From the NCBI RefSeq assembly GCF_026151205.1, contig NW_026971774.1, positions 21,001-85,000 of the forward strand: a stretch of 64,000 nucleotides of DNA. The letters are read 5' to 3'. Made by a program: the position numbers and the translations under genes. The DNA comes from Bolinopsis microptera (taxonomy: Eukaryota; Ctenophora; Tentaculata; Lobata; Bolinopsidae). Below the pieces are notes generated by a model. The model was not told where the DNA came from and ran no database searches. It saw only the letters and a program-made list of their open reading frames with translations. Every line of letters starts with the position of its first letter. The stretch's first letter is position 1. Below, in pieces: positions 52,850 to 61,880 of this stretch.

Positions 52850-53480
52850 TTATCAATAATGACGGGTATTAATGACGGGTATTGTTAATAATGACGGGTA
52901 TTGTTAATAATGACGGGTATTATTAATAATGACGGGTTTAGTGACGGGTATTGTTAATAATGACAGGTATTATTATTATTAATGACGGGTATTATTATTA
53001 ATGACGGGTATTATTATTATTAATGACGGGTATTATTATTATTAATGACGGTTATTATTATTATTAATGACGGGTATTATTATTAATGACGGGTATTATT
53101 ATTATTATTATTAATGACGGGTATTATTATTATTAATGACGGGTATTATCATTAATGACGGGTATTATTATTATTAATAATGACGGGTATTATTATTATT
53201 AATAATGACGGGTATTATTATTAATGACGGGTATTATTATTAATGACGGCCGTCATTAATTATAATAATACCCGTCATTAATAATAATAATACCCGTCAT
53301 TAATAATAATAATACCCGTCATTAATAATAATACCCGTCATTAATAATAATAATACCCGTCATTAATAATAATAATAATAATACACGTCATTAATAATAA
53401 TACCCGTCATTAATAATAATAATACCCGTCATTAATAATAATACCCGTCATTAATAATAATAATACCCGTCATTAATAAT
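52850..53480. repeat. (TAATGACGGGTATTAT)n repeat that switches strand at 53247
   Basis: Up to 53241 the repeat reads AATGACGGGTATTATTATT. After GACGGCCGTC it reads as the reverse complement (AATAATACCCGTCATTAAT). The switch is the centre of the Polinton 2 palindrome. Confidence 0.93.
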
Positions 53481-53815
53481 TTTTTTTATTGAAATCTTTC
53501 AAATCAGTCAATTACATACAAGTTTACACAATGAATTAGTTAAATATAATATTGTCCTCTAAGCATGGATTGTCAAAGTTGAAATTGTCTCAGGACAAAA
53601 TGTATGTAACCAAAGGACCTGAGGGTCACCAAAACACAGATATTGAGTGCAAATGCAGCTCCTGCACAAGCATGGGCCCTTATAAAATTGTAATAAGTTA
53701 CTTTAAACAAAATCACACACCCATTCAATCAATTCATAAAATATTGTGCTGTGAGATGAAATTGAGAAATATGTGAATGCAGACAGCAAGAATAGATAAT
53801 CTTGAATAAACTATT
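53481..53815 (-). other. LINE E 3' untranslated region
   Basis: Non-coding, AT-rich, ending AATAAAAAAA at the insertion point. The plus-strand open frame at 53552-53776 has no protein-like features. Confidence 0.6.
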
Positions 53816-56800
53816 TTACGGATTTGTTTCTATTGAATAGTCAAGTTCAGAGTCCGAATCCACCGGGATAATTTTCCCCCACATGTAAGTGGAAAGTTTA
53901 CTTTTAAAATCAGTGATACTCTCTATCTCACGGATATCTAGAGGAATGTGATTCCACTTAGTGTGGGTCCTATAGAAGAAATTCTTGGCAAAAGCGTTGG
54001 AGCTTGCTCGAGGTGAGATAGAGCTTACAAAACATAGAGAGTCCATGTGACTATTTCTGAGCCTTGAGTGGCCTTGAAATGGTTGCAAATATGAGGGTAA
54101 AGTGACAGGTATATGTTGCTTCACAATTTTAAAGAAGAAGATGAGATCCAAGAAGTCAAAGCGGTCTTCAATCGGCATAATCTTCAGCTGTCTGCATTTT
54201 TGAATGTATGTGGATGGTGGATAACTCATATACTCCTCGTGAAGAATCCACTTAATAGCACGCTTTTGGAGGCCCTCCAGCTTGCTTATCTGGGATTTTG
54301 TGACTGGTCTCCATATAACCGAGCAATGCTCAAATAGGCTCCTCACTAAAGTGAGATACAGTACTCTACGACGATTTACGTCTTGGACAAAATAACAATT
54401 TCTTCTCGCCATGCCTAATTTTTGGTTTGCCTTAGAAAGGACTTTGGAGCACTGATCTTTCCAATCGAGATTTGATGTCACAATTACACCCAGATCCTTT
54501 TCATGATCAACATAGTCAAGTGTGATTCTTCCCATGGAGTATACAAAGTTAAAGAGTGGTAGGACACTAAGGAGGGAAACTGTTTCGGATATCCTTCCTG
54601 CGACGGTGAGGACCTTACATTTGTCGGGATGAAATCTCATTTTATTAGAAAGTGACCAGTCATGGAGATAATCAATGTCCTTCTGCAGTCGCAGGATATC
54701 AGACTCCGAAACAATCTTACGCCAAATTTTAGTATCATCGGCATACAGTGACAGTTGTGTGCCTGGTGAAATCCCCACTGATATATCATCAATGAACATA
54801 ATGAACAGCAATGGTCCCAAAATTGACCCTTGAGGTACACCAGACTGGGCGTTTCTCATAGAAGAAAACTTGCCACTTATCAAGACCTGTTGTTGCCTGT
54901 CTCTTAGATAATCAGTGATGAATTTCAGTAGCCTCCCATCAATACCAAATTTGCTCTTTAGCTTAAATAATATAAGATCATGGTTAACCGAGTCAAATGC
55001 TTTGGCAAAATCAAAGTAGACTACATCTGTTCTCATATTTTCATTCAGTGAGAGCGCTAGGCTGTCGCACAGTCCTACAAGATTAGTTGCACAAGATCTC
55101 TCAGCTCGGAAACCATGCTGTTTGTCATTGATCATGCCATTAGTAAGTGCCAATAACTCATCTCTTATTATGCGTTCAAGAACTTTTGTGATTAAGCATG
55201 TAAGAGAAATTGGCCTATAATTTGAAACCTCATGTTTATCCCCTTTCTTGAATATTGGTACAATGTGCCCCAGTTTCCACTCCCTTGGTAGTGTCCCAAT
55301 GTTGTAGCATGAATGAAAAAGTATTGATATAGGGTATGCGAGCCCAACCGCACAGTTTTTCAAAAGTTTCCCATGGATACCATCAGGTCCATAAGCTTTA
55401 TTAGCATTAATATTGGAAAGGATTTTGCGAACCCTTCTGTGGTCAAATTCAATATCAAAGCGCCAATCATTAGAGTAATCTATATCTATGTCATAAGTTG
55501 ATGCCTCAGAGAACTGCTCAAAGAAAAAGTCATTAAATAGGTTGGCCTGGTCTTCAGGGCAGTTGCGGACAGTGCCTTTGTGGCTTACAAACTCAGGGAT
55601 CCGCTGACTAGCTGTCTTCGATTTGACATAGGACCAAAATTTTTTTGTTATTAAAGCACTATCATCAGATTCATTTAATGTTTCCCTCATTTTTTGAGCA
55701 ACCACATTTTTGAAATTTTTCCTAGCAAGGGAGAATGCAATTTCAGCTCTATCACTTTTATGCCTTTCTTTATGTAATCTCACTTTCTTACGCCATGCAT
55801 CATAACACTCCGAGTCAAACCATGGATCTTGGCCATCAGTCTTGACAGAGCATTTTTTAACAAATTTATCTGTGACATTAAAAAGTTTGTCCTTAAATTT
55901 TTTCCATCCAATTTCAGGTTCTGTGCCATTGAGCAATGCATCCCAATTCGTGTGTCGGAGTTCATGGTTTAGCCTCTCCCAGTTCACAGTCTTAAAGTTA
56001 TAGCACATACGCCTGACTGGCTTCTTCCTACCAACTTTAACGTTGATCTTAAAATTGATGGGGAAGTGGTCAGACTTGCAAGCACTATCTCTCTCACCTA
56101 CCATTAGGTCATTAATATTTGACACAGAGTTTGTGAGCAATAGGTCAAGTGTTTTGCCTTTGCAGTGGGTAGGTGTTAACACACATTGTTGAAGGCCTAG
56201 ATCAACAAAAGATTCAACAAAAGATTGCTCAATAGGACAGGAGCTGGCCAGGGTAGACCAGGAAACTCCGGTCAGGTTAAAATCTCCTAGTATGAAGACT
56301 TTACTCAGTCCTCTTCTTCTGAGAAGAGTTTTCAAAGACTCAACAATTTTTTCATGATTTGCGGAGCCCAGTGTACCAACACGATAACATGTGCATACAA
56401 CAAACTTAATTCCAGTGGAGGTCTTAAATTCCACAGCAAGAATTTCTGCACCATACTTGAGACGAACTTCCTTTGAAGTTAGATCAAGGTCTGCTCTCAC
56501 TGCAATCATGACCCCTCCACCATTCCTCCTAAACCGGGTTGGATTAGAAGGATCTGGTGGATGAGTTTTCTTAGATCTATCAGAGCGAAATATCTTATAT
56601 CTGTCAGGGTGCAGAAATTCACTATCAGCAATAGAACTCTTAAACCAGGTTTCGTTAAGTATTGCAATATCTATCTTAGCCTCATTAAGATAAGTCGACA
56701 CTTCAAGACATTTAGTGGTATCAATCATTGGATGGGCATTGTTCAGTTCACCAAAAGGGATGAGACCTTGAACATTCTGAAAGTAAACATTCAATTTATT

Positions 56801-57346
56801 AGCATTCCCAACTCTAACACCTATGGGAGACGGCCCTGGGTTTACAATTCCAGGGTTTACTAAAACTATCAAAAAACCATTCATCAAAAACAACCAAATT
56901 ATGCATCCCGTGAGTGTATTGCCGGTTCTACCAGTAAATATGCAATTTAAGTTCTTATGGATTGAAATCTGGCAAAATCTATATAAACCATCGAAACTGT
57001 AATTATTCCTCAGATAATACATATTTGCTAAATATAAAAAGAAATAAACTGTAAAGCATCGGCACAAGTTAGGAACTGGGTATGTTGGTACAAAGGCTCG
57101 GCAATCATAAGTGACCCTAGAAAAAGCCAACCCACTTACCCCGACATATGTGATAGTGATTAGCGAAAAGTGACATATGAATATAACATAAAAAATATAA
57201 AATAATAAGCGAGAATCAATGCAGCTGTCTAAATAATCAAAAATACTACCTGTACCACGTCTACGGTTCTGATGTTTGATGGATTTTGCAAAAGAATTTC
57301 CACTAAACACTCCAACTCTAAATCTGTATGTTACTAAATCGATCAT
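53816..57346 (-). CDS. LINE E ORF2: endonuclease-reverse transcriptase (CR1-like)
   Basis: An intact 1176-residue frame. The first ~175 residues are hydrophobic, with several membrane-like segments, and end in VNPGIVNPGPSPIG. The APE endonuclease follows: YFQNVQGL, AILNETWF, NGGGVMIAVR, FILGDFNLTGVSW (about 350), CKSDHFPINF. The RT has GPDGIHGKLLKN, NYRPISLT, YFDFAKAFDSVNH (about 778), SGVPQGSILGPLLF and the active site LYADDTKIW (about 867), with a thumb region RSLFEHCSVIW. It would nick target DNA and copy the LINE RNA. All catalytic motifs look complete, so it may be active. Confidence 0.93.
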   Translation of the reverse strand: MIDLVTYRFRVGVFSGNSFAKSIKHQNRRRGTGSIFDYLDSCIDSRLLFYIFYVIFICHFSLITITYVGVSGLAFSRVTYDCRAFVPTYPVPNLCRCFTVYFFLYLANMYYLRNNYSFDGLYRFCQISIHKNLNCIFTGRTGNTLTGCIIWLFLMNGFLIVLVNPGIVNPGPSPIGVRVGNANKLNVYFQNVQGLIPFGELNNAHPMIDTTKCLEVSTYLNEAKIDIAILNETWFKSSIADSEFLHPDRYKIFRSDRSKKTHPPDPSNPTRFRRNGGGVMIAVRADLDLTSKEVRLKYGAEILAVEFKTSTGIKFVVCTCYRVGTLGSANHEKIVESLKTLLRRRGLSKVFILGDFNLTGVSWSTLASSCPIEQSFVESFVDLGLQQCVLTPTHCKGKTLDLLLTNSVSNINDLMVGERDSACKSDHFPINFKINVKVGRKKPVRRMCYNFKTVNWERLNHELRHTNWDALLNGTEPEIGWKKFKDKLFNVTDKFVKKCSVKTDGQDPWFDSECYDAWRKKVRLHKERHKSDRAEIAFSLARKNFKNVVAQKMRETLNESDDSALITKKFWSYVKSKTASQRIPEFVSHKGTVRNCPEDQANLFNDFFFEQFSEASTYDIDIDYSNDWRFDIEFDHRRVRKILSNINANKAYGPDGIHGKLLKNCAVGLAYPISILFHSCYNIGTLPREWKLGHIVPIFKKGDKHEVSNYRPISLTCLITKVLERIIRDELLALTNGMINDKQHGFRAERSCATNLVGLCDSLALSLNENMRTDVVYFDFAKAFDSVNHDLILFKLKSKFGIDGRLLKFITDYLRDRQQQVLISGKFSSMRNAQSGVPQGSILGPLLFIMFIDDISVGISPGTQLSLYADDTKIWRKIVSESDILRLQKDIDYLHDWSLSNKMRFHPDKCKVLTVAGRISETVSLLSVLPLFNFVYSMGRITLDYVDHEKDLGVIVTSNLDWKDQCSKVLSKANQKLGMARRNCYFVQDVNRRRVLYLTLVRSLFEHCSVIWRPVTKSQISKLEGLQKRAIKWILHEEYMSYPPSTYIQKCRQLKIMPIEDRFDFLDLIFFFKIVKQHIPVTLPSYLQPFQGHSRLRNSHMDSLCFVSSISPRASSNAFAKNFFYRTHTKWNHIPLDIREIESITDFKSKLSTYMWGKIIPVDSDSELDYSIETNP

Positions 57347-57428
57347 GGTGTTTTACAGGTGAGTATACTTGCCAGACTACAACTGCATATCATTAGCTTA
57401 ACAAGGTTCAGAAGACAGCACAAAAGAA

Positions 57429-58802
57429 CTACTGATAGATATAAGGATTAAAATATCTACTGTGGATGGCACGAATATAAAATCTGGCCAACACACCCAT
57501 ACCTTTCTGAGGATTGGGGTGAATGCCTTTGTTCTCAAATAAGGGATCAAATCTCTTAACAGGCTCACTTAGAGCTCTCTTAAACTTTGTAAAGGGATAA
57601 AACACATCCATGAAAAAGAACCTCCTAAATACACACTCATTGTATAAAATCCTATTAAAATCCATTACCCTCTTGTTAGTTAATTTATCGTTATCATTCT
57701 GTAAAGGTAATGGCAATAGAGATTGAACATATACCTTACAGTTGGGGAATAATAGGCCTATCTTACCAAAAAGTTGCTTTACTGGTCCCCTCAAAATACC
57801 AATTTTATCCCCCACACGCCTAATATCGTTTGTGCCTACGCTGATCAGAAGCTTCTCAACGTGGACATCAGGATGTGCCGTGCAGTAGTCCTCCAACTGT
57901 TTCTGGACTTTGTCCATTTTTGCTCCGCCTTCTGCAACATTTACGACTGTGACTTTCCCTTTTCCCAGCTTTGCGGAGTCCAATCTTTGAGCATAAGAGT
58001 CTCCAGCAACCAACGTGACTCTTTGCGCAGGTACTTGGGCTTCGGTGCCAGAAGCTGGTGTACTAGTCTCTGTGCTGATATTCTGAGAGCTAACTTGGCC
58101 ACCAGATTTCACAATAGCTCGAAATGACAGGGAGTATCTTACTTGCTCCGATTTCTTTGGAGGCTCTCCCTTTGTGGCCGGCTCTGCTCGCACAGCATGC
58201 CTCAGATTCTGCTGTGTCCCAGGCCGCATTACAACAAGACTGTTGTTCTTCATCCTTATCGTCTTGACACAATTAGGTTTCCCAGTTGTGCCCTCGTAAA
58301 ACTCAAGCGTCCGTTCACATCCCAGTGAGAAAGAGCAAATCGATTTCTCCTGGTCCATTAGTTTCTCACCGTCATTGTGTATTGAAGTACTCGCTTGGTT
58401 GTTTCCATACTTGATGACCAGACATGAGTCCAGAGGTCCAGTTATCTCCGTACTCGAGTTTACAAGACTCAGGAGTCTTTTGATATTAGGGAAACCACTG
58501 ATATCCTGTGGTGGGTGCACTGGATTTGTGTCAGTGTAAATATAGGGTGCATCCTGTGAGCACAACCAAGCTGTTGTTGCCTTGTGTCTTCCCTCGGTGT
58601 TCAGTTTCTGCAGGGACTCACATTCAACCCATACCGCATCACGGAGAACCTCATCCTCGCAGAAGTCCTCTATATGTAACACAAAATTGTCCACCTTTCC
58701 CTCACGCTTTGGCAGCTCGTTTTGAACAGAGTTAAGGATATGACGTAGATCCTCAACTGAGGCAGCTTTGACATAGTCGAAAATCTCTTGAAGGTTTATC
58801 AT
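57429..58802 (-). CDS. LINE E ORF1: AlkB-like dioxygenase fused to SGNH hydrolase
   Basis: The frame opens at 58874. The Met at 58802 (MINLQEIFDYVKAASVEDL) is the likelier start. Residues here are numbered from 58874. At 150-255 lies an AlkB-type 2-oxoglutarate/Fe(II) dioxygenase core: SIHNDGE (iron ligands H166, D168), NLRHAV (H226) and the 2-oxoglutarate signature RYSLSFR (R246, R252). At 286-470 is an SGNH/GDSL hydrolase: VAGDSYAQRL (nucleophile Ser), SVGTND and GIHPN (catalytic His452; the usual DxxH Asp is Lys here). SGNH domains are known in ORF1 of CR1/L2-like LINEs. The AlkB fusion may act in nucleic-acid dealkylation, protecting the LINE RNA. That role is inference. Confidence 0.85.
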   Translation of the reverse strand: MINLQEIFDYVKAASVEDLRHILNSVQNELPKREGKVDNFVLHIEDFCEDEVLRDAVWVECESLQKLNTEGRHKATTAWLCSQDAPYIYTDTNPVHPPQDISGFPNIKRLLSLVNSSTEITGPLDSCLVIKYGNNQASTSIHNDGEKLMDQEKSICSFSLGCERTLEFYEGTTGKPNCVKTIRMKNNSLVVMRPGTQQNLRHAVRAEPATKGEPPKKSEQVRYSLSFRAIVKSGGQVSSQNISTETSTPASGTEAQVPAQRVTLVAGDSYAQRLDSAKLGKGKVTVVNVAEGGAKMDKVQKQLEDYCTAHPDVHVEKLLISVGTNDIRRVGDKIGILRGPVKQLFGKIGLLFPNCKVYVQSLLPLPLQNDNDKLTNKRVMDFNRILYNECVFRRFFFMDVFYPFTKFKRALSEPVKRFDPLFENKGIHPNPQKGMGVLARFYIRAIHSRYFNPYIYQ

Positions 58803-59262
58803 TGTTGTCAGAGATTGTCGAGTCTGGCAGCAAAGTTTGCCAGGGAACCATCCGTAACACCTCAGAGTAGGCAACCTCCCACAACACTAAACACGACCTG
58901 GAAGGAAAATGGCACGAGAAAATGTGTAATGAAACTGCTGGTCGGGAGTAAAGTTAAATTTGCCAGTGAAAATATAGCTAGAGTAAGGATAAGAGGGGCA
59001 ATACCAGAGATGTAAAAATTCACATTCAAAATAAGCTATCAATGAGAAAGAAGTAAAAGAGAAACTTACATCGTGTTTAAGGTGTTGTTGCCCAGTGCAA
59101 GCACTGGGCGAGAGGAGCCTAACTCAGGAGGCGAACTTCAGGAACCCCAGCGCACCCGCATACCAGGAGATCGGCTGTACTTCCTAGCCCGTCATGCCAT
59201 TGTACATGCCTAAATAAATGTATTTAATTGTAGTTGTGAAAATAGTTTAAAACTGAAATAAT
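58803..59262 (-). other. LINE E 5' leader
   Basis: Non-coding, with a hairpin GCCCAGTGCAAGCACTGGGC (59090-59110) and a GC-richer segment at 59105-59205. The last ~58 bases (59205-59262) recur at 59389-59446 within a duplicated segment of about 184 bp. Confidence 0.55.
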
Positions 59263-60115
59263 AATACCCGTCATTAATAATAATAATACCCGTCATTAAT
59301 AATAATAATACCCGTCATTAATAATAATACCCGTCATTAATAATAATAATACCCGTCATTAATAATAATACCCGTCATTAATAAATTAGTACATGCCTAA
59401 ATAAATGTATTTAATTGTAGTTGTGAAAATAGTTTAAAACTGAAATAATAATACCCGTCATTAATAATAATAATACCCGTCATTAATAATAATAATACCC
59501 GTCATTAATAATAATACCCGTCATTAATAATAATAATACCCGTCATTAATAATAATACCCGTCATTAATAATAATACCCGTCATTAATAATAATAATACC
59601 CGTCATTAATAATAATACCCGTCATTAATAATAATACCCGTCATTAATAATAATAATACCCGTCATTAATAATAATACCCGTCATTGATAATAATACCCG
59701 TCATTAATAATAATGATACCCGTCATTAATAATAATACCCGTCATTAATAATAATACCCGTCATTATTAATAATAATAATACCCGTCATTATTAATAATA
59801 ATAATACCCGTCATTAATAATAATACCCGTCATTAATAATAATAATACCCGTCATTAATAATAATAATAATAATACCCGTCATTAATAATAATACCCGTC
59901 ATTAATAATAATAATAACCGTCATTAATAATAATAATACCCGTCATTAATAATAATAATACCCGTCATTAATAATAATACCCGTCATTAATAATAATAAT
60001 ACCTGTCATTATTAACAATACCCGTCACTAAACCCGTCATTATTAATAATACCCGTCATTATTAACAATACCCGTCATTATTAACAATACCCGTCATTAA
60101 TACCCGTCATTATTG
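59205..60115. repeat. (AATAATACCCGTCATT)n repeat of Polinton 2 right arm
   Basis: This is the inverted counterpart of 52850-53247, longer by array expansion. Its first ~370 bases are two copies of a 184-bp segment that includes TACATGCCTAAATAAATG and the repeat, so a duplication occurred after the LINE inserted. Confidence 0.85.
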
Positions 60116-60254
60116 ATAATACAACTTTCATTGTCGTTTGTATTATAATAACGATGCGACTAATTCTTTCAATTAATGTCACTCTCATCTGAGAGGTATA
60201 TAAGGGACTTTTGACAGCTGATATGAATTCAATAGTTCTTCATCTAGCTTGAAA

Positions 60255-61301
60255 ATGAGTAGTAAATCATACTCGTGTGATAGTTGTGGAAGGCAGTACA
60301 AAAATTCTAAAAGTCTTCGTACCCACCGCTACTCGTATCACAGGGCACAGAAAGATAGCAAAAATATAGATAAGGTCTACAGTTTACCCAATGATTCCGT
60401 GAGTCTCGACTACGAGTATGGTACTGATTACGCTACTAAGAATAAGCTTCCAGCAGCCAACAAATTCACAACAGATGGTCCTGGATACGATTATTTACAG
60501 GATAAAGTTACGGACATTGTACTAATGAAAGCAGACCTAAATATTCTGCAATCGACTGTCGATGAATTAGACAGACTTGTCAGGAACTTGAGTGAGGAGA
60601 TGAAAAGTAATGACAGTGTGAGTAATAAAACTCACTTTGTTAGATATGAGGACAGCATTCTTCCATCAAATGAACTCAGAATACTCAAACTTACGGTAGA
60701 ATCAAACAAAAATGATATAAGAGATATTCAAGATACTATGGATAATACTGTCGATCAAAACGTTGGTCAAGAGGTTGATGTTGATTTGAACGAACTGGCA
60801 GCCGAAGATCTTATCGATGGTATGATTGAAATAAGGAACTCGTTTGTTGAAAATGACATAGACGAAGTGACTGCAGATATTCCTAAACTCCGTTATGTCC
60901 TCAAGTTAATACTGAAAACGATAGATCTAAGTAAACTGAGTGAGGAGGAAATCCAGCTGCTAAATGAAATATCTAATGCTTTGAAGTTAACGGCAAAAGC
61001 AATGATACACGAAAATTTTAATCATCTCGTGAACATGTTTGACCGGATGAAAACCGATCTTGATGAATTATTTGAGCCATCTGATTCTGAGAAACAGGAA
61101 ATAAAGTCTGTAAATGAAGAAGAGAAATCGGATATTGATGACAATAACTCTATGACTGATCAGTCAGGATCTGAAACGGCATCAGACAAGGAAGAAGAAC
61201 AGTACTCATCGGATTCTAATATTAGTGAAATTGATCAGTCAGAATCAGAAAGCACGCTAGATAATCATTCCATTTCACAATCTGAGAATCAAAGTGACTG
61301 A
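60255..61301 (+). CDS. Polinton 2 C2H2 zinc-finger protein, right arm
   Basis: Mirror copy of 51668-52714, with differences only at about four positions (for example MIEV to MIEI, NLISNAS to NEISNAL, ETTS to ETAS). It is intact, with the N-terminal finger, coiled-coil region and acidic tail. TATA-like GGTATATAAGG lies at about 60196-60206. The alternative Met is at 60249. The two copies have begun to drift, unlike the identical pair of Polinton 1. Confidence 0.75.
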   Translation: MSSKSYSCDSCGRQYKNSKSLRTHRYSYHRAQKDSKNIDKVYSLPNDSVSLDYEYGTDYATKNKLPAANKFTTDGPGYDYLQDKVTDIVLMKADLNILQSTVDELDRLVRNLSEEMKSNDSVSNKTHFVRYEDSILPSNELRILKLTVESNKNDIRDIQDTMDNTVDQNVGQEVDVDLNELAAEDLIDGMIEIRNSFVENDIDEVTADIPKLRYVLKLILKTIDLSKLSEEEIQLLNEISNALKLTAKAMIHENFNHLVNMFDRMKTDLDELFEPSDSEKQEIKSVNEEEKSDIDDNNSMTDQSGSETASDKEEEQYSSDSNISEIDQSESESTLDNHSISQSENQSD

Positions 61302-61368
61302 AATTAATGAATAAAATTGACCTCCGGATAAAAGACTATAAAAGCATCTGGGAGAACTGGTTTTCGAA

Positions 61369-61659
61369 ATGAATCCTCTGCTGTCAATATTATTAGTTAT
61401 GGACCGTTCCACACTTGCACAAATTCCTGGAGAATATCAGGATATTTACAAAAGGAGTTGGAAAACAATTAAAACGAGTGTGAGACAGGGTCGATTGAAA
61501 GATGTTTACCATTTTCCTATAATCACCACTGATAATAGTGCGATCTTGAGAAAAGCTGAAGAAGTTGTTGCAAAATACAACGAGAAGTTCAAAGTTAATG
61601 TGGCGTTTGGATTTATTCTCAATTGTGGCACATTATTACCTCATTTTTACCCACTTTAA
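61369..61659 (+). pseudogene. Polinton 2 161-aa protein, truncated right copy
   Basis: It matches 51118-51600 for about 87 residues, to NVAFGFIL, then passes through a deletion junction and stops after NCGTLLPHFYPL. About 460 bases present in the left arm (about 50890-51350) are missing here. The junction has the short microhomology CCACA/GAGAATAAATCC context expected of end joining. The promoter ACTATAAAAGC (61338-61348) is intact. Confidence 0.8.
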
Positions 61660-61874
61660 TCTGGTAAGATCGTTACACGATAAAATCACAATAGTACCGT
61701 GTGCAATGAACATGACGTAATAATCAAGTTACATCCAATAAAGAGTCCACATGGAACATGATATCACACTAATTACAAGGTCGCCGCCGGTAACATTACG
61801 TAATATGCTTACTCCAAGCACCTGTACCTACTTTTTTCCCAAAATGGCTATTGAAAAATCCCTGACATACTACT

Positions 61875-61880
61875 CATAGC
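61875..61880. other. Target-site duplication CATAGC (right, Polinton 2)
   Basis: First six bases of the resumed satellite; direct copy of 50634-50639. Confidence 0.93.

Larger units (their letters stand above)
53481..59262 (-). mobile_element. CR1-like LINE E, apparently full length
   Basis: It is inserted in the right-arm TAATAATACCCGTC repeat just beyond the palindrome centre. On the minus strand it has a 5' leader of about 460 bases with a GCCCAGTGC/GCACTGGGC hairpin, ORF1 (57429-58802), an 82-base spacer, ORF2 (53816-57346), and a 3' region of about 335 bases ending in an A-rich tail at 53481. The insertion into simple repeat hides any target duplication. Both ORFs are open. Confidence 0.88.
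50640..61874. mobile_element. Polinton-type element 2: palindromic, terminal-repeat-only
   Basis: The ends are AGTAGTATGTCAGGGATT and its exact inverse, flanked by the 6-bp duplication CATAGC inside the satellite. The left arm (50640-53247) and right arm (53248-61874 minus the LINE) are inverted copies: same C2H2 gene, same 164-aa gene, same promoter region, same AT-rich repeat. They meet at GACGGCCGTC (53242-53251). No integrase, ATPase, capsid or polymerase gene is present. The AG...CT ends, 6-bp duplication and C2H2 gene in the arms match Polinton 1. The right arm has lost about 460 bp of the 164-aa gene region. Classification as Polinton-derived is inference from the ends and layout. Confidence 0.75.

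Noticed and set aside
52850-53480. Telomere-like repeat (TAATGACGGG)n
   Set aside because: Unit is variable and 13-19 bp long with TTA expansions, unlike TTAGGG-type telomeres, and lies inside a transposon.
50640-61874. Host gene duplication or chromosomal inversion as cause of the inverted arms
   Set aside because: Exact 6-bp duplication and in-phase satellite on both sides show a discrete insertion.
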